Positions 8,585 through 16,965 of a stretch of 41,839 bases of DNA are shown here, one piece after another (within the stretch, counting starts at the first letter, position 1; each line of letters opens with the position of its first letter). The notes beneath the pieces were generated by a model. The model was not told the DNA's origin. It saw only the letters and a program-made list of their open reading frames with translations, and did no database searches. Location of the stretch: the NCBI GenBank assembly GCA_028823145.1, contig JAPKCA010000007.1, forward strand, positions 1-41,839. The letters are read 5' to 3'. The DNA comes from Flavobacteriales bacterium (GTDB lineage: Bacteria > Bacteroidota > Bacteroidia > Flavobacteriales_D > Sanyastnellaceae). The position numbers were made by a program, and so were the translations under genes.

Positions 8585-9415
8585 TTATTCCGAGACAGTC
8601 TCAGCCTTTCCCTCAAGAATAGTATCGTAATAATTGTTTATATCTCCGACATACCCCTCCTCTCCGTGGTATGAGAGCTGCGGAACCCCCGTGTTTTTAA
8701 TGGCTTCGAGAATCTCTTCACTCAAGTCTTCTGAGCCAACAATCAATCCATCAGCGTGTTGAATCGCAAGCTCGTTCAATGCATCGAAAGTAGGGTTTTG
8801 AATGCACGCGACACTCTCCGAAGCTATGCCGTCTTGGATCATTTTTTCCGCCATTCGCGAGTCCAAAGACCCTTCAAATCCCTCATCGTAAATACTGCAC
8901 ACCACCTTGCTCTGAGCAAAATAAGGGTCCTGATGAAAAAGTTGTTTCAGGTAAACAGGAAGAATGTTGGTCATCCATCCATTGCAATGAATGATGTCTG
9001 GAGCCCATCCGAGCTTCTTCACGGTCTCCAAAACACCGCGAACGAAGAAAATAGCTCGCTCATCGTTGTCTTCAAACAGCTTGCCGTTGGCTTGATGCAA
9101 AACTGCCTTGCGTTTGAAGTACTCATCGTTGTCGATGAAGTATACTTGCATGCGGGCAGTCGGGATAGAAGCTACTTTGATCACCAACGGATGATCGGTA
9201 TCGTCAACCAACAAGTTCATCCCAGATAACCGGATAACTTCATGCAATTGATGACGACGCTCGTTGATTTTGCCAAACCGAGGGGTAAACACCCGGATTT
9301 CCCTCCCTTTCTCATGCGCTCCTTGCGGTAAATTCCGACTCACTGAGCTCATTTGGGTGGCCGGGAGAAAGGGAACGATGTGTTGAGATATATAGAGGAT
9401 CCTTGCTTTACTCAT
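8585..9415 (-). CDS. Single-domain glycogen/starch-synthase-like protein (GT5 N-terminal half)
   Basis: A 276-residue protein matching only the N-terminal half of GT5 glycogen/starch synthases. It begins ARILYISQHIVPFLPATQMSSVSRNLP, aligning with the start of true synthases, and has PDIIHCNGW, equivalent to the DIVHxHDW region. The C-terminal nucleotide-sugar domain is absent. The KTGGL ADP-glucose motif near the N-terminus is replaced by LPATQ, so catalysis as a normal synthase is doubtful. Full-length glycogen synthases are about 480 residues. From memory, such short proteins recur in Flavobacteria next to panC and DUF4270. The start chosen is ATG 9415, not the upstream in-frame codon at 9463, because a consensus promoter lies between them. 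A regulatory or carrier role is possible. Confidence 0.8.
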   Translation of the reverse strand: MSKARILYISQHIVPFLPATQMSSVSRNLPQGAHEKGREIRVFTPRFGKINERRHQLHEVIRLSGMNLLVDDTDHPLVIKVASIPTARMQVYFIDNDEYFKRKAVLHQANGKLFEDNDERAIFFVRGVLETVKKLGWAPDIIHCNGWMTNILPVYLKQLFHQDPYFAQSKVVCSIYDEGFEGSLDSRMAEKMIQDGIASESVACIQNPTFDALNELAIQHADGLIVGSEDLSEEILEAIKNTGVPQLSYHGEEGYVGDINNYYDTILEGKAETVSE

Positions 9416-9438
9416 AATGGCCAGTTGGAAGTGAGACG

Positions 9439-9468
9439 TTGAGGCTATCACAAATATACGCATTTTTG
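9439..9468 (+). promoter_or_regulatory. panC promoter (-33/-7)
   Basis: TTG (9439-9441), 19-nt spacer, then CATTTTTG (9461-9468), one mismatch from the Bacteroidota consensus TTG-N19-TAnnTTTG. It predicts a leader of about 45 nt before ATG 9520. It overlaps the divergent promoter for the glycogen-synthase-like gene. Confidence 0.65.
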
Positions 9469-9481
9469 AGCTCTAAATCAA
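9451..9481 (-). promoter_or_regulatory. Promoter of the glycogen-synthase-like / DUF4270 unit
   Basis: On the minus strand, TTG (9481-9479), a 20-nt spacer, then TATATTTG (9458-9451), an exact TAnnTTTG. It predicts a leader of about 30 nt before ATG 9415. The -7 box lies inside the spacer of the panC promoter on the other strand. Confidence 0.72.
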
Positions 9482-9519
9482 GGAAAACCCTTGGTAAATT
9501 AAGGATTGAAGCGGAATTG

Positions 9520-10383
9520 ATGGAAGTTATTTTAGCATCGAAAGAACTGAATGTGAAGTTGGACGGATTCCGGGGAAACGGAATTCGCATTGGCCTTATC
9601 CCCACCATGGGGGCGCTGCACGACGGGCATGCTTCACTTATGCACGAAGCCAAGAAGCGATGCGATCATGTAGTCCTTAGCATATTTATCAACCCGACCC
9701 AATTCAATGACTCAGCTGATTTTGATAATTATCCGAGCTCACATGAAGCGGACTTGGCCTTGTCAGAATCATGCGGCGTGGATGTTGTTTTTATGCCTTC
9801 GGTGAGTGATTTGTATCAAGGCGAGCCTCGGGTGGACCGGGTCAATTATGGTCTGTTGACGAATGGCTTCGAAGGGGGTGCACGCCCGGGTCATTTTGAT
9901 GGTGTGGTAGCGGTTGTGCGTCGACTTTTTGCTGCGGTGAAACCTGAAATGGCCTTCTTTGGCGAAAAGGACCTGCAACAACTGGCAGTGGTCAGAAAGT
10001 TGACGGAGAATGAATTCACGGACCTGCAGGTCATCGCATGTCCTTTAATTCGAGATGTAGATGGGTTGGCGTTGAGCAGTAGGAATGCGCGTTTAGGCGG
10101 CAAGGCTCGTGCCCAGGCCCTGGCTATTCCACGTTCGATCAAACAGATTCAAAGCGCCGTTCTTGGTCGGCTGAGCATTAATCAGGCTTTGAATCAGGCC
10201 AAAATTGAACTTGAGCTTCAGGAGGGGGTGAAATTGGAATATATCGATGTCATCGATGGAAAATCATTTGAAACCTGTCGCTCTGGAGACCACGGTGTTC
10301 CCTACGTTTTGATTGCTGCTGAAGTAGGAGGGGTTCGTTTGATTGACAACATTCCGTTGGACCCAAACCGACGATTGACCTAA
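9520..10383 (+). CDS. panC: Pantothenate synthetase
   Basis: This enzyme joins pantoate and beta-alanine using ATP, the last step of vitamin B5 synthesis ahead of coenzyme A. The protein has 287 residues, the normal length for the family. Diagnostic motifs are PTMGALHDGHASLM (nucleotidyltransferase HxGH-like site), FINPTQFN, FFGEKDLQQLAVVRKL and VDGLALSSRNARL. The tracked ORF starts at 9439, but the first 27 residues are not PanC-like and lie within the promoter. ATG 9520, which begins MEVILASKEL, fits the family. No panD follows within the window; tatA is the next gene, 61 nt away. It is expressed divergently from the glycogen-synthase-like gene through overlapping promoters. Confidence 0.98.
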   Translation: MEVILASKELNVKLDGFRGNGIRIGLIPTMGALHDGHASLMHEAKKRCDHVVLSIFINPTQFNDSADFDNYPSSHEADLALSESCGVDVVFMPSVSDLYQGEPRVDRVNYGLLTNGFEGGARPGHFDGVVAVVRRLFAAVKPEMAFFGEKDLQQLAVVRKLTENEFTDLQVIACPLIRDVDGLALSSRNARLGGKARAQALAIPRSIKQIQSAVLGRLSINQALNQAKIELELQEGVKLEYIDVIDGKSFETCRSGDHGVPYVLIAAEVGGVRLIDNIPLDPNRRLT

Positions 10384-10420
10384 AAGTTGACGGATCTTTC
10401 AGATATTGAACAATAATTAA

Positions 10421-10428
10421 GAACTTCG
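10421..10428 (+). promoter_or_regulatory. -7-like element upstream of tatA
   Basis: GAACTTCG lies 16 nt before the tatA ATG and shares GAACTTCGCAC with the DUF4270 upstream region. No -33 TTG at the right distance. Tentative. Confidence 0.28.
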
Positions 10429-10444
10429 CACAAAACATCGAATC

Positions 10445-10615
10445 ATGACTCCAGGTCCTTGGCAAATTGTTCTTATCGCGTTGGTTATTCTCTTGCTCTT
10501 TGGGGGAAAGAAAATCCCGGAACTAATGCGTGGGCTCGGCAGCGGCGTCAAAGAGTTCAAGGACGCCACAAAATCAGAGAAGAAGGAAAAGGAAGACGAC
10601 GATTCGAAAGCGTGA
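10445..10615 (+). CDS. tatA: Twin-arginine translocase subunit TatA (short, not in the ORF track)
   Basis: A 56-residue protein read directly from the sequence, too short for the supplied track. It starts [21 protein letters not shown], a single transmembrane helix. The conserved [22 protein letters not shown] follows, which is the TatA/TatE hinge (Phe-Gly) and amphipathic helix. It ends in a charged [11 protein letters not shown] tail. TatA forms the pore-like oligomers of the Tat pathway, which exports folded proteins; TatC is not in the window. Its TGA stop overlaps the GTG start of the lytic transglycosylase (GTGA), so translation is probably coupled. The wrong-frame N-terminus of the tracked ORF at 10459 is an artefact of reading through this gene. 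Confidence 0.95.
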   Translation: MTPGPWQIVLIALVILLLFGGKKIPELMRGLGSGVKEFKDATKSEKKEKEDDDSKA

Positions 10616-11853
10616 ATTATTGGCTCTTTAATGGAGGTCTGTTGGGCCTTTTTGTGGCTGTATTGGGAGTTGCCAACGCGCAAGACTCGCAAGACTTGCG
10701 GCGCTTGGATACGGCCTTAACGGATTGGGAAACGAATTGGATCAACTGGTGTGAGGCCAATGCTTGCATGAGTGCTGATACAGCCCTTTGGAACATTCGG
10801 GAATTTGATCTAAATCAATATCCGCCCCTCGACTCAGCCCAATTAAAACTTCGATTGGAGGTGTTGGATGCGACCTCTCCGCTTGATTTGGCCTGGAATC
10901 CAATCATGCATTCGCGCATAGCCTTTTACGCAAGTAAGAGGCCCATTCATTTGGGACGGATGCTCGGAAGATCTTCCCTGTATTTTCCGCTATTTGAGGA
11001 AATGTTGGATCGGTATGACATGCCTCTAGAGTTGAAGTATTTGGCTGTGGTGGAAAGCGCTTTGAACCCCAATGCCCGGTCTCATGCAGGTGCCAGCGGT
11101 CTTTGGCAATTCATGTATACAACAGCACGAGCCCAAGGCCTGCGAATTGACTCGTACATAGACGAGCGTAGAGACCCTGTCAAAAGCACAGAAGCGGCTT
11201 GTCAGTTCTTGCAAAAACTTTACAGCAATTACGGGGACTGGTATTTGGCATTGGCTGCATATAACGCAGGACCGGGGAATGTGAACAAGGCCATTCGGAG
11301 AAGTGGTGGAAAGAAGAGCTATTGGGAAATCCGCCATTTTCTCCCGAGAGAAACCCGAAACTATGTGCCGGCTTTTATGGCCGTTGTCTACCTGATGGAG
11401 TTTCATGCAGAGCACAACATTTTCCCTGCTGAGCTGCAAATGCCATACACTTCATTGGACACCATTGGCGTGCGAACGATTTTGCGGTTTGATCAAATTG
11501 CGGCGCATTTGAATAAGAGCGAGGAAGAGATCGCAGCGTTGAATCCAATGTACCGAATGAAGATCATCCCCGGCCCTCCTGAGCAATGGCCATTGGTTCT
11601 TCCTCTGCAAGACATTCCGACGTTTTTGGCCTTTCAGGACAGTATGATTCTGCACAAACCTGCGTTGACACCGAAAATCGTTTTTGTTCCGGAACCGATA
11701 TCCTATCGGGTGAAAGGCGGCGATGTCTTGGGTACAATCGCCGATCGTTACGGAGTAAGCGTGAGGCAAATCAGGGAATGGAACGGCTTGAAAGGAACCG
11801 TTATTCGGGTGGGACAAAAACTTCGAATTCATGCAGATCCAAGCAAGCTATAA
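10612..11853 (+). CDS. MltD-like membrane-bound lytic murein transglycosylase with LysM
   Basis: This enzyme cleaves the MurNAc-GlcNAc bond of peptidoglycan with formation of 1,6-anhydro ends, in the periplasm. The start is taken as GTG 10612, giving the signal peptide [24 protein letters not shown]. The tracked ATG at 10459 would run through tatA. The product is 413 residues. The SLT domain shows the catalytic Glu148 in VVESALNP, then SGLWQFM and [13 protein letters not shown], all family 1 signatures. A single LysM domain (about residues 363-407, [21 protein letters not shown]) binds glycan; E. coli MltD has two. The gene overlaps tatA by 4 nt and the DUF4837 gene by 23 nt, so it belongs to a four-gene operon. 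Confidence 0.93.
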   Translation: MNYWLFNGGLLGLFVAVLGVANAQDSQDLRRLDTALTDWETNWINWCEANACMSADTALWNIREFDLNQYPPLDSAQLKLRLEVLDATSPLDLAWNPIMHSRIAFYASKRPIHLGRMLGRSSLYFPLFEEMLDRYDMPLELKYLAVVESALNPNARSHAGASGLWQFMYTTARAQGLRIDSYIDERRDPVKSTEAACQFLQKLYSNYGDWYLALAAYNAGPGNVNKAIRRSGGKKSYWEIRHFLPRETRNYVPAFMAVVYLMEFHAEHNIFPAELQMPYTSLDTIGVRTILRFDQIAAHLNKSEEEIAALNPMYRMKIIPGPPEQWPLVLPLQDIPTFLAFQDSMILHKPALTPKIVFVPEPISYRVKGGDVLGTIADRYGVSVRQIREWNGLKGTVIRVGQKLRIHADPSKL

Positions 11854-12886
11854 CGGTTGGTTTGCGGCATTTTGCCTGCTTTTACTGGTTGGCTGCGGAA
11901 GTCAGGAAGGGGCGCGATATGCGCTTCCAAGAAAAGTCGGGGCGGCTGGAGAGTTGGTGGTAGTGTGCGATCAAGGCACATGGAAAGGACCTGTGGGAGA
12001 CACTCTCCGCTCCATTTTTGGACAAGCATATCCGGTGTTACCACAATTTGAGCCGTGGTTTGATTTAGTGCATTTGACTCGGGATCAATTCGACCGATTT
12101 TGGAAACCTCATCGCAATATTTTGGACTTGGAAATCGCGGATCGCGTTGACACCCAAGAAGCCCATCTCGGGATTTACCGAGAGAAATATTCCCGCCATC
12201 AGATTTACATGGAGGGAAAAGCACGCCATGCAGGTGATTTAGCGCTTGAGCTGACGGCGAAGGCAGGAGATATGCTCAGCGTATTGCAAAGGGAAGAGGT
12301 GGATCGGTTTGCCGCTTTGATTGAATTGGATGAAAATGAAGTCTTGCGAGCGGAATTGGCGCAACACTGGGGGTTGGAAATCACCGTTCCTCGCGATGCG
12401 AGAATGGCGAAGAAGATGGATGAGTTTGTTTGGATCGATCGCCAATTGACCCGCATGAAGGGAGGTGATAACCACGACGTTCAGGAGGGGTTCTTTATTT
12501 ACAGAGAACCTTACACACACGACTCCTTGTTCTCTATGCAAGCTCGGATTTCAAAACGAAACAAGATGCTGAGGAAATACGTTCCGGGGCCGAATCCCGG
12601 AGCCTATATGACGACGGAATTGCGCTATGTACCATCGTATGAGGAGGTGGTTTTTGATGGTGAATTCTCTTCGGAATTGCGCGGTTTATGGAAAATGCAA
12701 AACGATTACATGGGCGGCCCATTCTACAGTTTGACCACGTATGATGAAAAATCAGGCATGTTGGTCACGGTTGAGGGATATGTCTACGCGCCATTTTTTG
12801 AAAAAAGGGAATACATGAGGGAAGTGGAAGCTGTTGTACGCTCACTTTCGCTGCATCCTTTGCCCGCTGAAGTCCCCACCCCATGA
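11831..12886 (+). CDS. DUF4837-family lipoprotein
   Basis: A 351-residue lipoprotein with lipobox LVGC (Cys22). The mature protein resembles Bacteroidota DUF4837 proteins: an early GAAGELVVVCD segment, a mixed alpha/beta middle, and the aromatic-rich WIDRQLTRMKGGDNHDVQEGFFIY and YMGGPFYSLTTYD regions. The function of the family is unknown. It overlaps the preceding transglycosylase gene by 23 nt and shares an ATGA overlap with the following gene, which places it firmly in an operon with murein-hydrolase and Tat genes. A cell-envelope role follows from that context but is inference. The start at ATG 11831 gives a normal lipoprotein signal. Confidence 0.85.
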   Translation: MQIQASYNGWFAAFCLLLLVGCGSQEGARYALPRKVGAAGELVVVCDQGTWKGPVGDTLRSIFGQAYPVLPQFEPWFDLVHLTRDQFDRFWKPHRNILDLEIADRVDTQEAHLGIYREKYSRHQIYMEGKARHAGDLALELTAKAGDMLSVLQREEVDRFAALIELDENEVLRAELAQHWGLEITVPRDARMAKKMDEFVWIDRQLTRMKGGDNHDVQEGFFIYREPYTHDSLFSMQARISKRNKMLRKYVPGPNPGAYMTTELRYVPSYEEVVFDGEFSSELRGLWKMQNDYMGGPFYSLTTYDEKSGMLVTVEGYVYAPFFEKREYMREVEAVVRSLSLHPLPAEVPTP

Positions 12887-13911
12887 GGGGCTTATTGATG
12901 ACCTGCTGTCTATTGGCAGCTTGCTCAGGTCCAACTGAATTGGAGGAGCTAAAAATCACCTGGGAGGTGCCATCGAGCATCCGTGCTCTCGAAGTGGTGA
13001 GTGAATCAGAAGTTTGGTATGCGGGCTCCAACGGCCGCATCGGAGTGACACGGGATGGAGGAAAATCGTGGCAGCATGATTCTCTGACACTGACCGATGG
13101 GACGGTACCAGCGTTTCGTTCATTGGCCGTTACGTCACGTGCTGCACATGCCTTGACCATTGCCTCTCCAGCCGTTTTGTTTCGTTCTACCGATCACGGG
13201 GCTCACTGGGATTCCGTATACACAGAGCATCACGAAGACGTGTTTTATGACAGCATGGCCTTTTGGGATGACGAAGAGGGAATCGCGATGGGCGATGCCA
13301 TCGATGGTTGCTTGAGTATTTTGATTACTCGGGATGGCGGATTGACTTGGGTGAAGAAGAGATGTGATGAGCTCCCGCCGAGCATCATAGGAGAAGCGGC
13401 CTTTGCTGCTTCAAATGGGAATATTGCTCTAGCGGGAGATCAGGTATGGATTGCAACAGGCGGCAAAGCATCGCGCATTTTCCACTCATCAGATCGCGGC
13501 CAATCTTGGGGCGTCTACCCTACGCCAATTGTGCAAGGGGGAACAATGACCGGGATGTTCAGCATGGCGATGTGCGATGCTGATCGAGGATTGGGATGGG
13601 GAGGGAATTGGGAGGCGATGGAAGACAATACCGCCAACAAAGTGACTTCTTCAGATGGCGGTCGCTCATGGTCGTTGTTCTCACCGAATGAAGGTCCGGG
13701 GTACCGTTCCTGCATTCGATACCTCCCAGGCTCCAATTGCCAGGGCATCTGGGCGGTCGGGACTCCAGGAATCAGCCAATCAACCGATGCCGGTCAAACC
13801 TGGCAAACCGAGGCAGACTCCAGCTTTTTCACGGTCCGGTTCACACCAAGTGGCATGCACGCTTGGTTAGCGGGCCGAGGAGTCATCCAGCGCCGCCGGG
13901 TCAATTCTTGA
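12883..13911 (+). CDS. Asp-box (BNR/YCF48-like) repeat lipoprotein
   Basis: A 342-residue lipoprotein with a very short signal and the lipobox LAAC (Cys14). It contains at least six Asp-box motifs of the form S/T-x-D-x-G-x-x-W: TRDGGKSW, STDHGAHW, TRDGGLTW, SSDRGQSW, SSDGGRSW and STDAGQTW. These mark a beta-propeller related to sialidase/YCF48/photosystem-assembly proteins. In Bacteroidota such proteins are often labelled 'oxidoreductase' without support; I see no redox motif. No sialidase catalytic Arg triad or Tyr/Glu pair could be assigned by eye. It is the last gene of the tatA operon, sharing ATGA with DUF4837. Its 3' end overlaps the convergent M1 peptidase gene by 11 nt. Confidence 0.85.
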   Translation: MRGLLMTCCLLAACSGPTELEELKITWEVPSSIRALEVVSESEVWYAGSNGRIGVTRDGGKSWQHDSLTLTDGTVPAFRSLAVTSRAAHALTIASPAVLFRSTDHGAHWDSVYTEHHEDVFYDSMAFWDDEEGIAMGDAIDGCLSILITRDGGLTWVKKRCDELPPSIIGEAAFAASNGNIALAGDQVWIATGGKASRIFHSSDRGQSWGVYPTPIVQGGTMTGMFSMAMCDADRGLGWGGNWEAMEDNTANKVTSSDGGRSWSLFSPNEGPGYRSCIRYLPGSNCQGIWAVGTPGISQSTDAGQTWQTEADSSFFTVRFTPSGMHAWLAGRGVIQRRRVNS

Positions 13912-16393
13912 TAAACGACCCGAGGGCTCCTCTGGATGACGTGACGTGGTAGACCCCGCTCGGCCATTCAGACACATCCACCGCGAGCTCGTTGACATGG
14001 GCAGACACCTGTTTTCTCAGCACCATTTTCCCGGAAGAATCCGAGATTCGGAAGAATGAAATGCTGTTTTCCCAACGGAGTTGCAGCTTGTTTTGAGCCG
14101 GATTGGGCCAGATCGAAAAAGAGGCCTCCTCCCCGGGATTGACATCAACTTCTGAGGACACGTCCCCCTTAGCAAAGGCATACTGTCCCTTGCGCAAATC
14201 GAACACCCGAAATAAGCCAGATCCATTCGTTAACGAACCGGGCTGCCATTCGTAATTCTCGCATTCTTGCCAAGGCTCGCTAGCATCAGGACGCCAAGCG
14301 AGAAATCCATTGGCTTCTGAACCACCATATAGACCAAAATCCAGCTGCTCAGAGTTGTTCCCATAATACTGGAGCCGTGCATCCAAGAGCAATCCATCGG
14401 TCCACAAACCGTCCACAATCCAGAAATGGGTATCGCTCAATTCATCTACATACGCTTCAACAGGCCCAGCGTCTGGAGCCGCCCAATGGTGTTCCACACG
14501 CACCAAGGCAGAATCACCTTCTTGAATTTCGTCGCATCCAACGCGCATCGCAACCCAGGGCAAATTTTGAATGCCTTCGGGTTCCGTAATCGTGTATGTG
14601 AAGTCCATTCGGCCTTGATTCAACCGACCGTTGGCATTCAGGGCAATCATTGCGGGGTCATCAATACCAGGGTGCAATACCGTGATTTCTGCATATTGAC
14701 CACTCGCTGAAATAGCGGTTTCATAGCGGTTCCATTGTGCGTCCCAGACCGTAACATCCAACGGATCCGCATTGTGGTAGTTGTCACAAGCCCGAAGCTT
14801 TTGTTGCAAATACAATGTCGTGGAAGCATCTGTGCCGGATGGCGCCATGGAATCGATCACCCAAGTTGAAAAACCCGGCTGGAATACTTGTGCCTCAAAC
14901 CAGGGAGTCATGTCGATGCCGGTTACCTCTTCAATGGTGGACTCAAAAACGGCGGCATCCATGTGGCTATTCATGTGGGTTGCCAAAACCGATTGCATGC
15001 CTGTTCGATATAGCTCATCGCCGAGATATGCCCGGAGGTTGTGGTGTATGGAAGCCCCCTTGTAGTAAGTATGTCGCCCATAAATCTCTTCATCGGGCAT
15101 GGGGGACAGCGGATGAAAGCCGTTGTCTTGCAAATGCGCTTCTTCGAGCACGAACAGCTGATTGTCTTTGACCAAATCGATGAATGCTTCAAAGCCATCT
15201 TTCCATTCAATGAACAGGTGTGAACTGTATTCTGCTGGCCCCTCCTTCAGCCACATGTGATTGTGAATCGTTGGAGCGACCAAATCCCCCCACCAAAGGT
15301 GTCCGAGTTCATGGCTAAACAAATCTCCGTTGGCCACCAATCCTTCACCCACCATGAATTGGGGATAGGCGATGTTGGTGGGAATTTCAAGAGCTCCATC
15401 AGTGGTAAGGACATATCCGACGCGTTCCCAAGCATAGGGTCCCCACCAATGCTCCAAAGCGTCGATGGCGTACCCCAATTCTTCAAACTTATTGACCATG
15501 CCGTTGATGTGTTCTGCCTTTCCCGTCAGTCGGACAGGGACATCTCCAAAATTTCCAGGATGCACATAATTGGAATCGACGTAGGGACCCACGGCAATGG
15601 CAGATTGGTGAGTGGTGATGGGATGTGCTAGGCCGAACGATCGTACCAGCGTGTCCCCATCGAGCAAGGTTTCCTCGAGAAAAGTCCCTTGGCAATGGGC
15701 TTTTCGTCCGCCAGCACTGGTGACGTGGTACGTGTATGTCGCGCGCTCCACGAAATTATCAAAACAAGGGTACCAGACTTTCCCAAAGTTGGGAGGAATG
15801 GTCGTTAAGCCGATGCCGAGGTTGTAGATGTAGTCGCTAGCAAAATAAAAGCCGCCCCAATATGGATCCTGGTATGGCAACCCACCGTACCACACCTCCA
15901 AGGAATGATTGGTGTTGACGACCCAACCACCTTCCGGGAGTTCAATGTGTAGTTCGGCTTCCCCTTGATCGAAACCAATCGAAGTTCCGTCAAGGTGAAC
16001 GCTATCGACGGTTAGTTCCACAAGGTCAAACCACAGATTTGTCGCATCGCTATTCAACACTTCGAAAGCGATGGTCGCCCGACCTCTGAGCTGGTGGAGA
16101 TTGTATTCTGTGACATCAAGATCCAGAGTGTATGTCGCAAGATCAAACGAGTCGCTTCGCGCAATAGACTCGGACATGTCGTAATTCATCATCCAGCGTG
16201 GAGCGGGAGGAGTTTCAGATGGCCGTGGCGCATTCGCATGGCGGTAATGATGGCAAGGAACGGGCTGAAAAACACGAGGAGTTCTGAAGGTGCGTTGCTC
16301 TGAATCTTGAGCTTGACCAATGGATGTTACTCCAAGGAGGGCGCCCAAAATCAATGAAAAAAACGTTTTAGAGGAAGGAATGGCATATGGCAT
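13901..16393 (-). CDS. Secreted M1-family zinc metallopeptidase with T9SS sorting domain
   Basis: An 830-residue exported peptidase. It has a signal peptide to about residue 28, then an N-terminal beta domain. The catalytic domain carries HELGH (361-365) and the third zinc ligand Glu after exactly 18 further residues (WLKEGPAEY), the M1 HExxH-x18-E signature. The substrate-anchoring GAMEN motif is present as GALEI, keeping the Glu. The catalytic Tyr region is YYKGASIHHNLR. The last 75 or so residues (SIWPNPAQNKLQL to GVYHVTSSRG) form a type A T9SS C-terminal domain, so the enzyme should be secreted or attached to the surface. A role in peptide scavenging is likely. The start ATG 16393 lies back to back with the SlyD gene. 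Confidence 0.95.
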   Translation of the reverse strand: MPYAIPSSKTFFSLILGALLGVTSIGQAQDSEQRTFRTPRVFQPVPCHHYRHANAPRPSETPPAPRWMMNYDMSESIARSDSFDLATYTLDLDVTEYNLHQLRGRATIAFEVLNSDATNLWFDLVELTVDSVHLDGTSIGFDQGEAELHIELPEGGWVVNTNHSLEVWYGGLPYQDPYWGGFYFASDYIYNLGIGLTTIPPNFGKVWYPCFDNFVERATYTYHVTSAGGRKAHCQGTFLEETLLDGDTLVRSFGLAHPITTHQSAIAVGPYVDSNYVHPGNFGDVPVRLTGKAEHINGMVNKFEELGYAIDALEHWWGPYAWERVGYVLTTDGALEIPTNIAYPQFMVGEGLVANGDLFSHELGHLWWGDLVAPTIHNHMWLKEGPAEYSSHLFIEWKDGFEAFIDLVKDNQLFVLEEAHLQDNGFHPLSPMPDEEIYGRHTYYKGASIHHNLRAYLGDELYRTGMQSVLATHMNSHMDAAVFESTIEEVTGIDMTPWFEAQVFQPGFSTWVIDSMAPSGTDASTTLYLQQKLRACDNYHNADPLDVTVWDAQWNRYETAISASGQYAEITVLHPGIDDPAMIALNANGRLNQGRMDFTYTITEPEGIQNLPWVAMRVGCDEIQEGDSALVRVEHHWAAPDAGPVEAYVDELSDTHFWIVDGLWTDGLLLDARLQYYGNNSEQLDFGLYGGSEANGFLAWRPDASEPWQECENYEWQPGSLTNGSGLFRVFDLRKGQYAFAKGDVSSEVDVNPGEEASFSIWPNPAQNKLQLRWENSISFFRISDSSGKMVLRKQVSAHVNELAVDVSEWPSGVYHVTSSRGALGSFIKN

Positions 16394-16416
16394 GGTGGCA
16401 ATTTAGTTCAAGGACC

Positions 16417-16424
16417 TACTTTCG
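16417..16424 (+). promoter_or_regulatory. -7-like element abutting the slyD start
   Basis: TACTTTCG ends 4 nt before ATG 16429. It matches TAnnTTTG with one change (C for the third T). A TSS at or next to the A of the ATG would be expected. No convincing TTG at -33. Confidence 0.42.
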
Positions 16425-16428
16425 CGGC

Positions 16429-16905
16429 ATGAACGAAATGCATATCTCTGACGGCTTGTACGTCGAAATCACTTACGTGCTCCGTGAGGACGGACCGGAA
16501 GGAGAAGAACTGGAAGTCTGTCCTGCGGATGATCCGTTTGGATTTATGATCGGGGACGATGAGGTTCTTCCTGCTTTTGAAGCTGCTTTGAAGGGAAAAA
16601 AGGCGGGAGATTCTTTTGAATTTCAACTTTCGATGGAAGATGCGTATGGCCCTGAAGAGGAAGATGCTTTTGTGGAAGTTCCGAAGTCTGCTTTCTTGGT
16701 GGATGGAGAATTGGATGAAAGTGTGTTCGAAGTAGGAGAAGTCGTACCGATGGAAACGGAAGACGGCGAAGAAGTCATCGGTGTGGTTGCGGAGGCGCGA
16801 TTGAACACCGTAGTGGTTGACTTTAACCACCCGTTCGCAGGACTGGCGTTGCACTTTTCTGGTAATGTGACCTTGGTTTCTGAGGCACCCCCTTCTGCTA
16901 ACTGA
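16429..16905 (+). CDS. slyD: SlyD-type FKBP peptidyl-prolyl cis-trans isomerase
   Basis: A 158-residue cytosolic foldase/chaperone of the SlyD branch of FKBPs. It begins with a strand (ISDGLYVEITYVL), followed by the split FKBP core (PFGFMIGDDEVLPAFEAALKG). The insert-in-flap chaperone domain comes next, and the domain closes with DFNHPFAGLALHFSGNV, the SlyD signature. The His/Cys-rich metal-binding tail of E. coli SlyD is absent, as in many Bacteroidota homologues. The tracked ORF begins at 16387 inside the divergent promoter region; ATG 16429 or ATG 16438 is more sensible. It lies 60 nt before thiL on the same strand with no terminator seen between them. Confidence 0.93.
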   Translation: MNEMHISDGLYVEITYVLREDGPEGEELEVCPADDPFGFMIGDDEVLPAFEAALKGKKAGDSFEFQLSMEDAYGPEEEDAFVEVPKSAFLVDGELDESVFEVGEVVPMETEDGEEVIGVVAEARLNTVVVDFNHPFAGLALHFSGNVTLVSEAPPSAN

Positions 16906-16953
16906 GCTTTTAGCCTCAGACGAAAGTTCGGAAGAGTTGTTCAAGGGATTCGA

Positions 16954-16961
16954 TACCTTTG
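16954..16961 (+). promoter_or_regulatory. -7 element abutting the thiL start
   Basis: TACCTTTG is an exact TAnnTTTG match ending 4 nt before ATG 16966. The nearest TTG is 14 nt upstream, shorter than the usual 19-20. It suggests a leaderless thiL transcript. Confidence 0.48.
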
Positions 16962-16965
16962 AAAT

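Noticed and set aside
10459-10611. N-terminal extension of the transglycosylase in the ORF track
   Set aside because: This stretch is tatA read in the wrong frame; the signal peptide begins at GTG 10612.
13901-16393. Altered GAMEN motif (GALEI) as a sign of an inactive M1 peptidase
   Set aside because: The key Glu is kept, and HExxH-x18-E and the Tyr segment are intact, so activity is expected.
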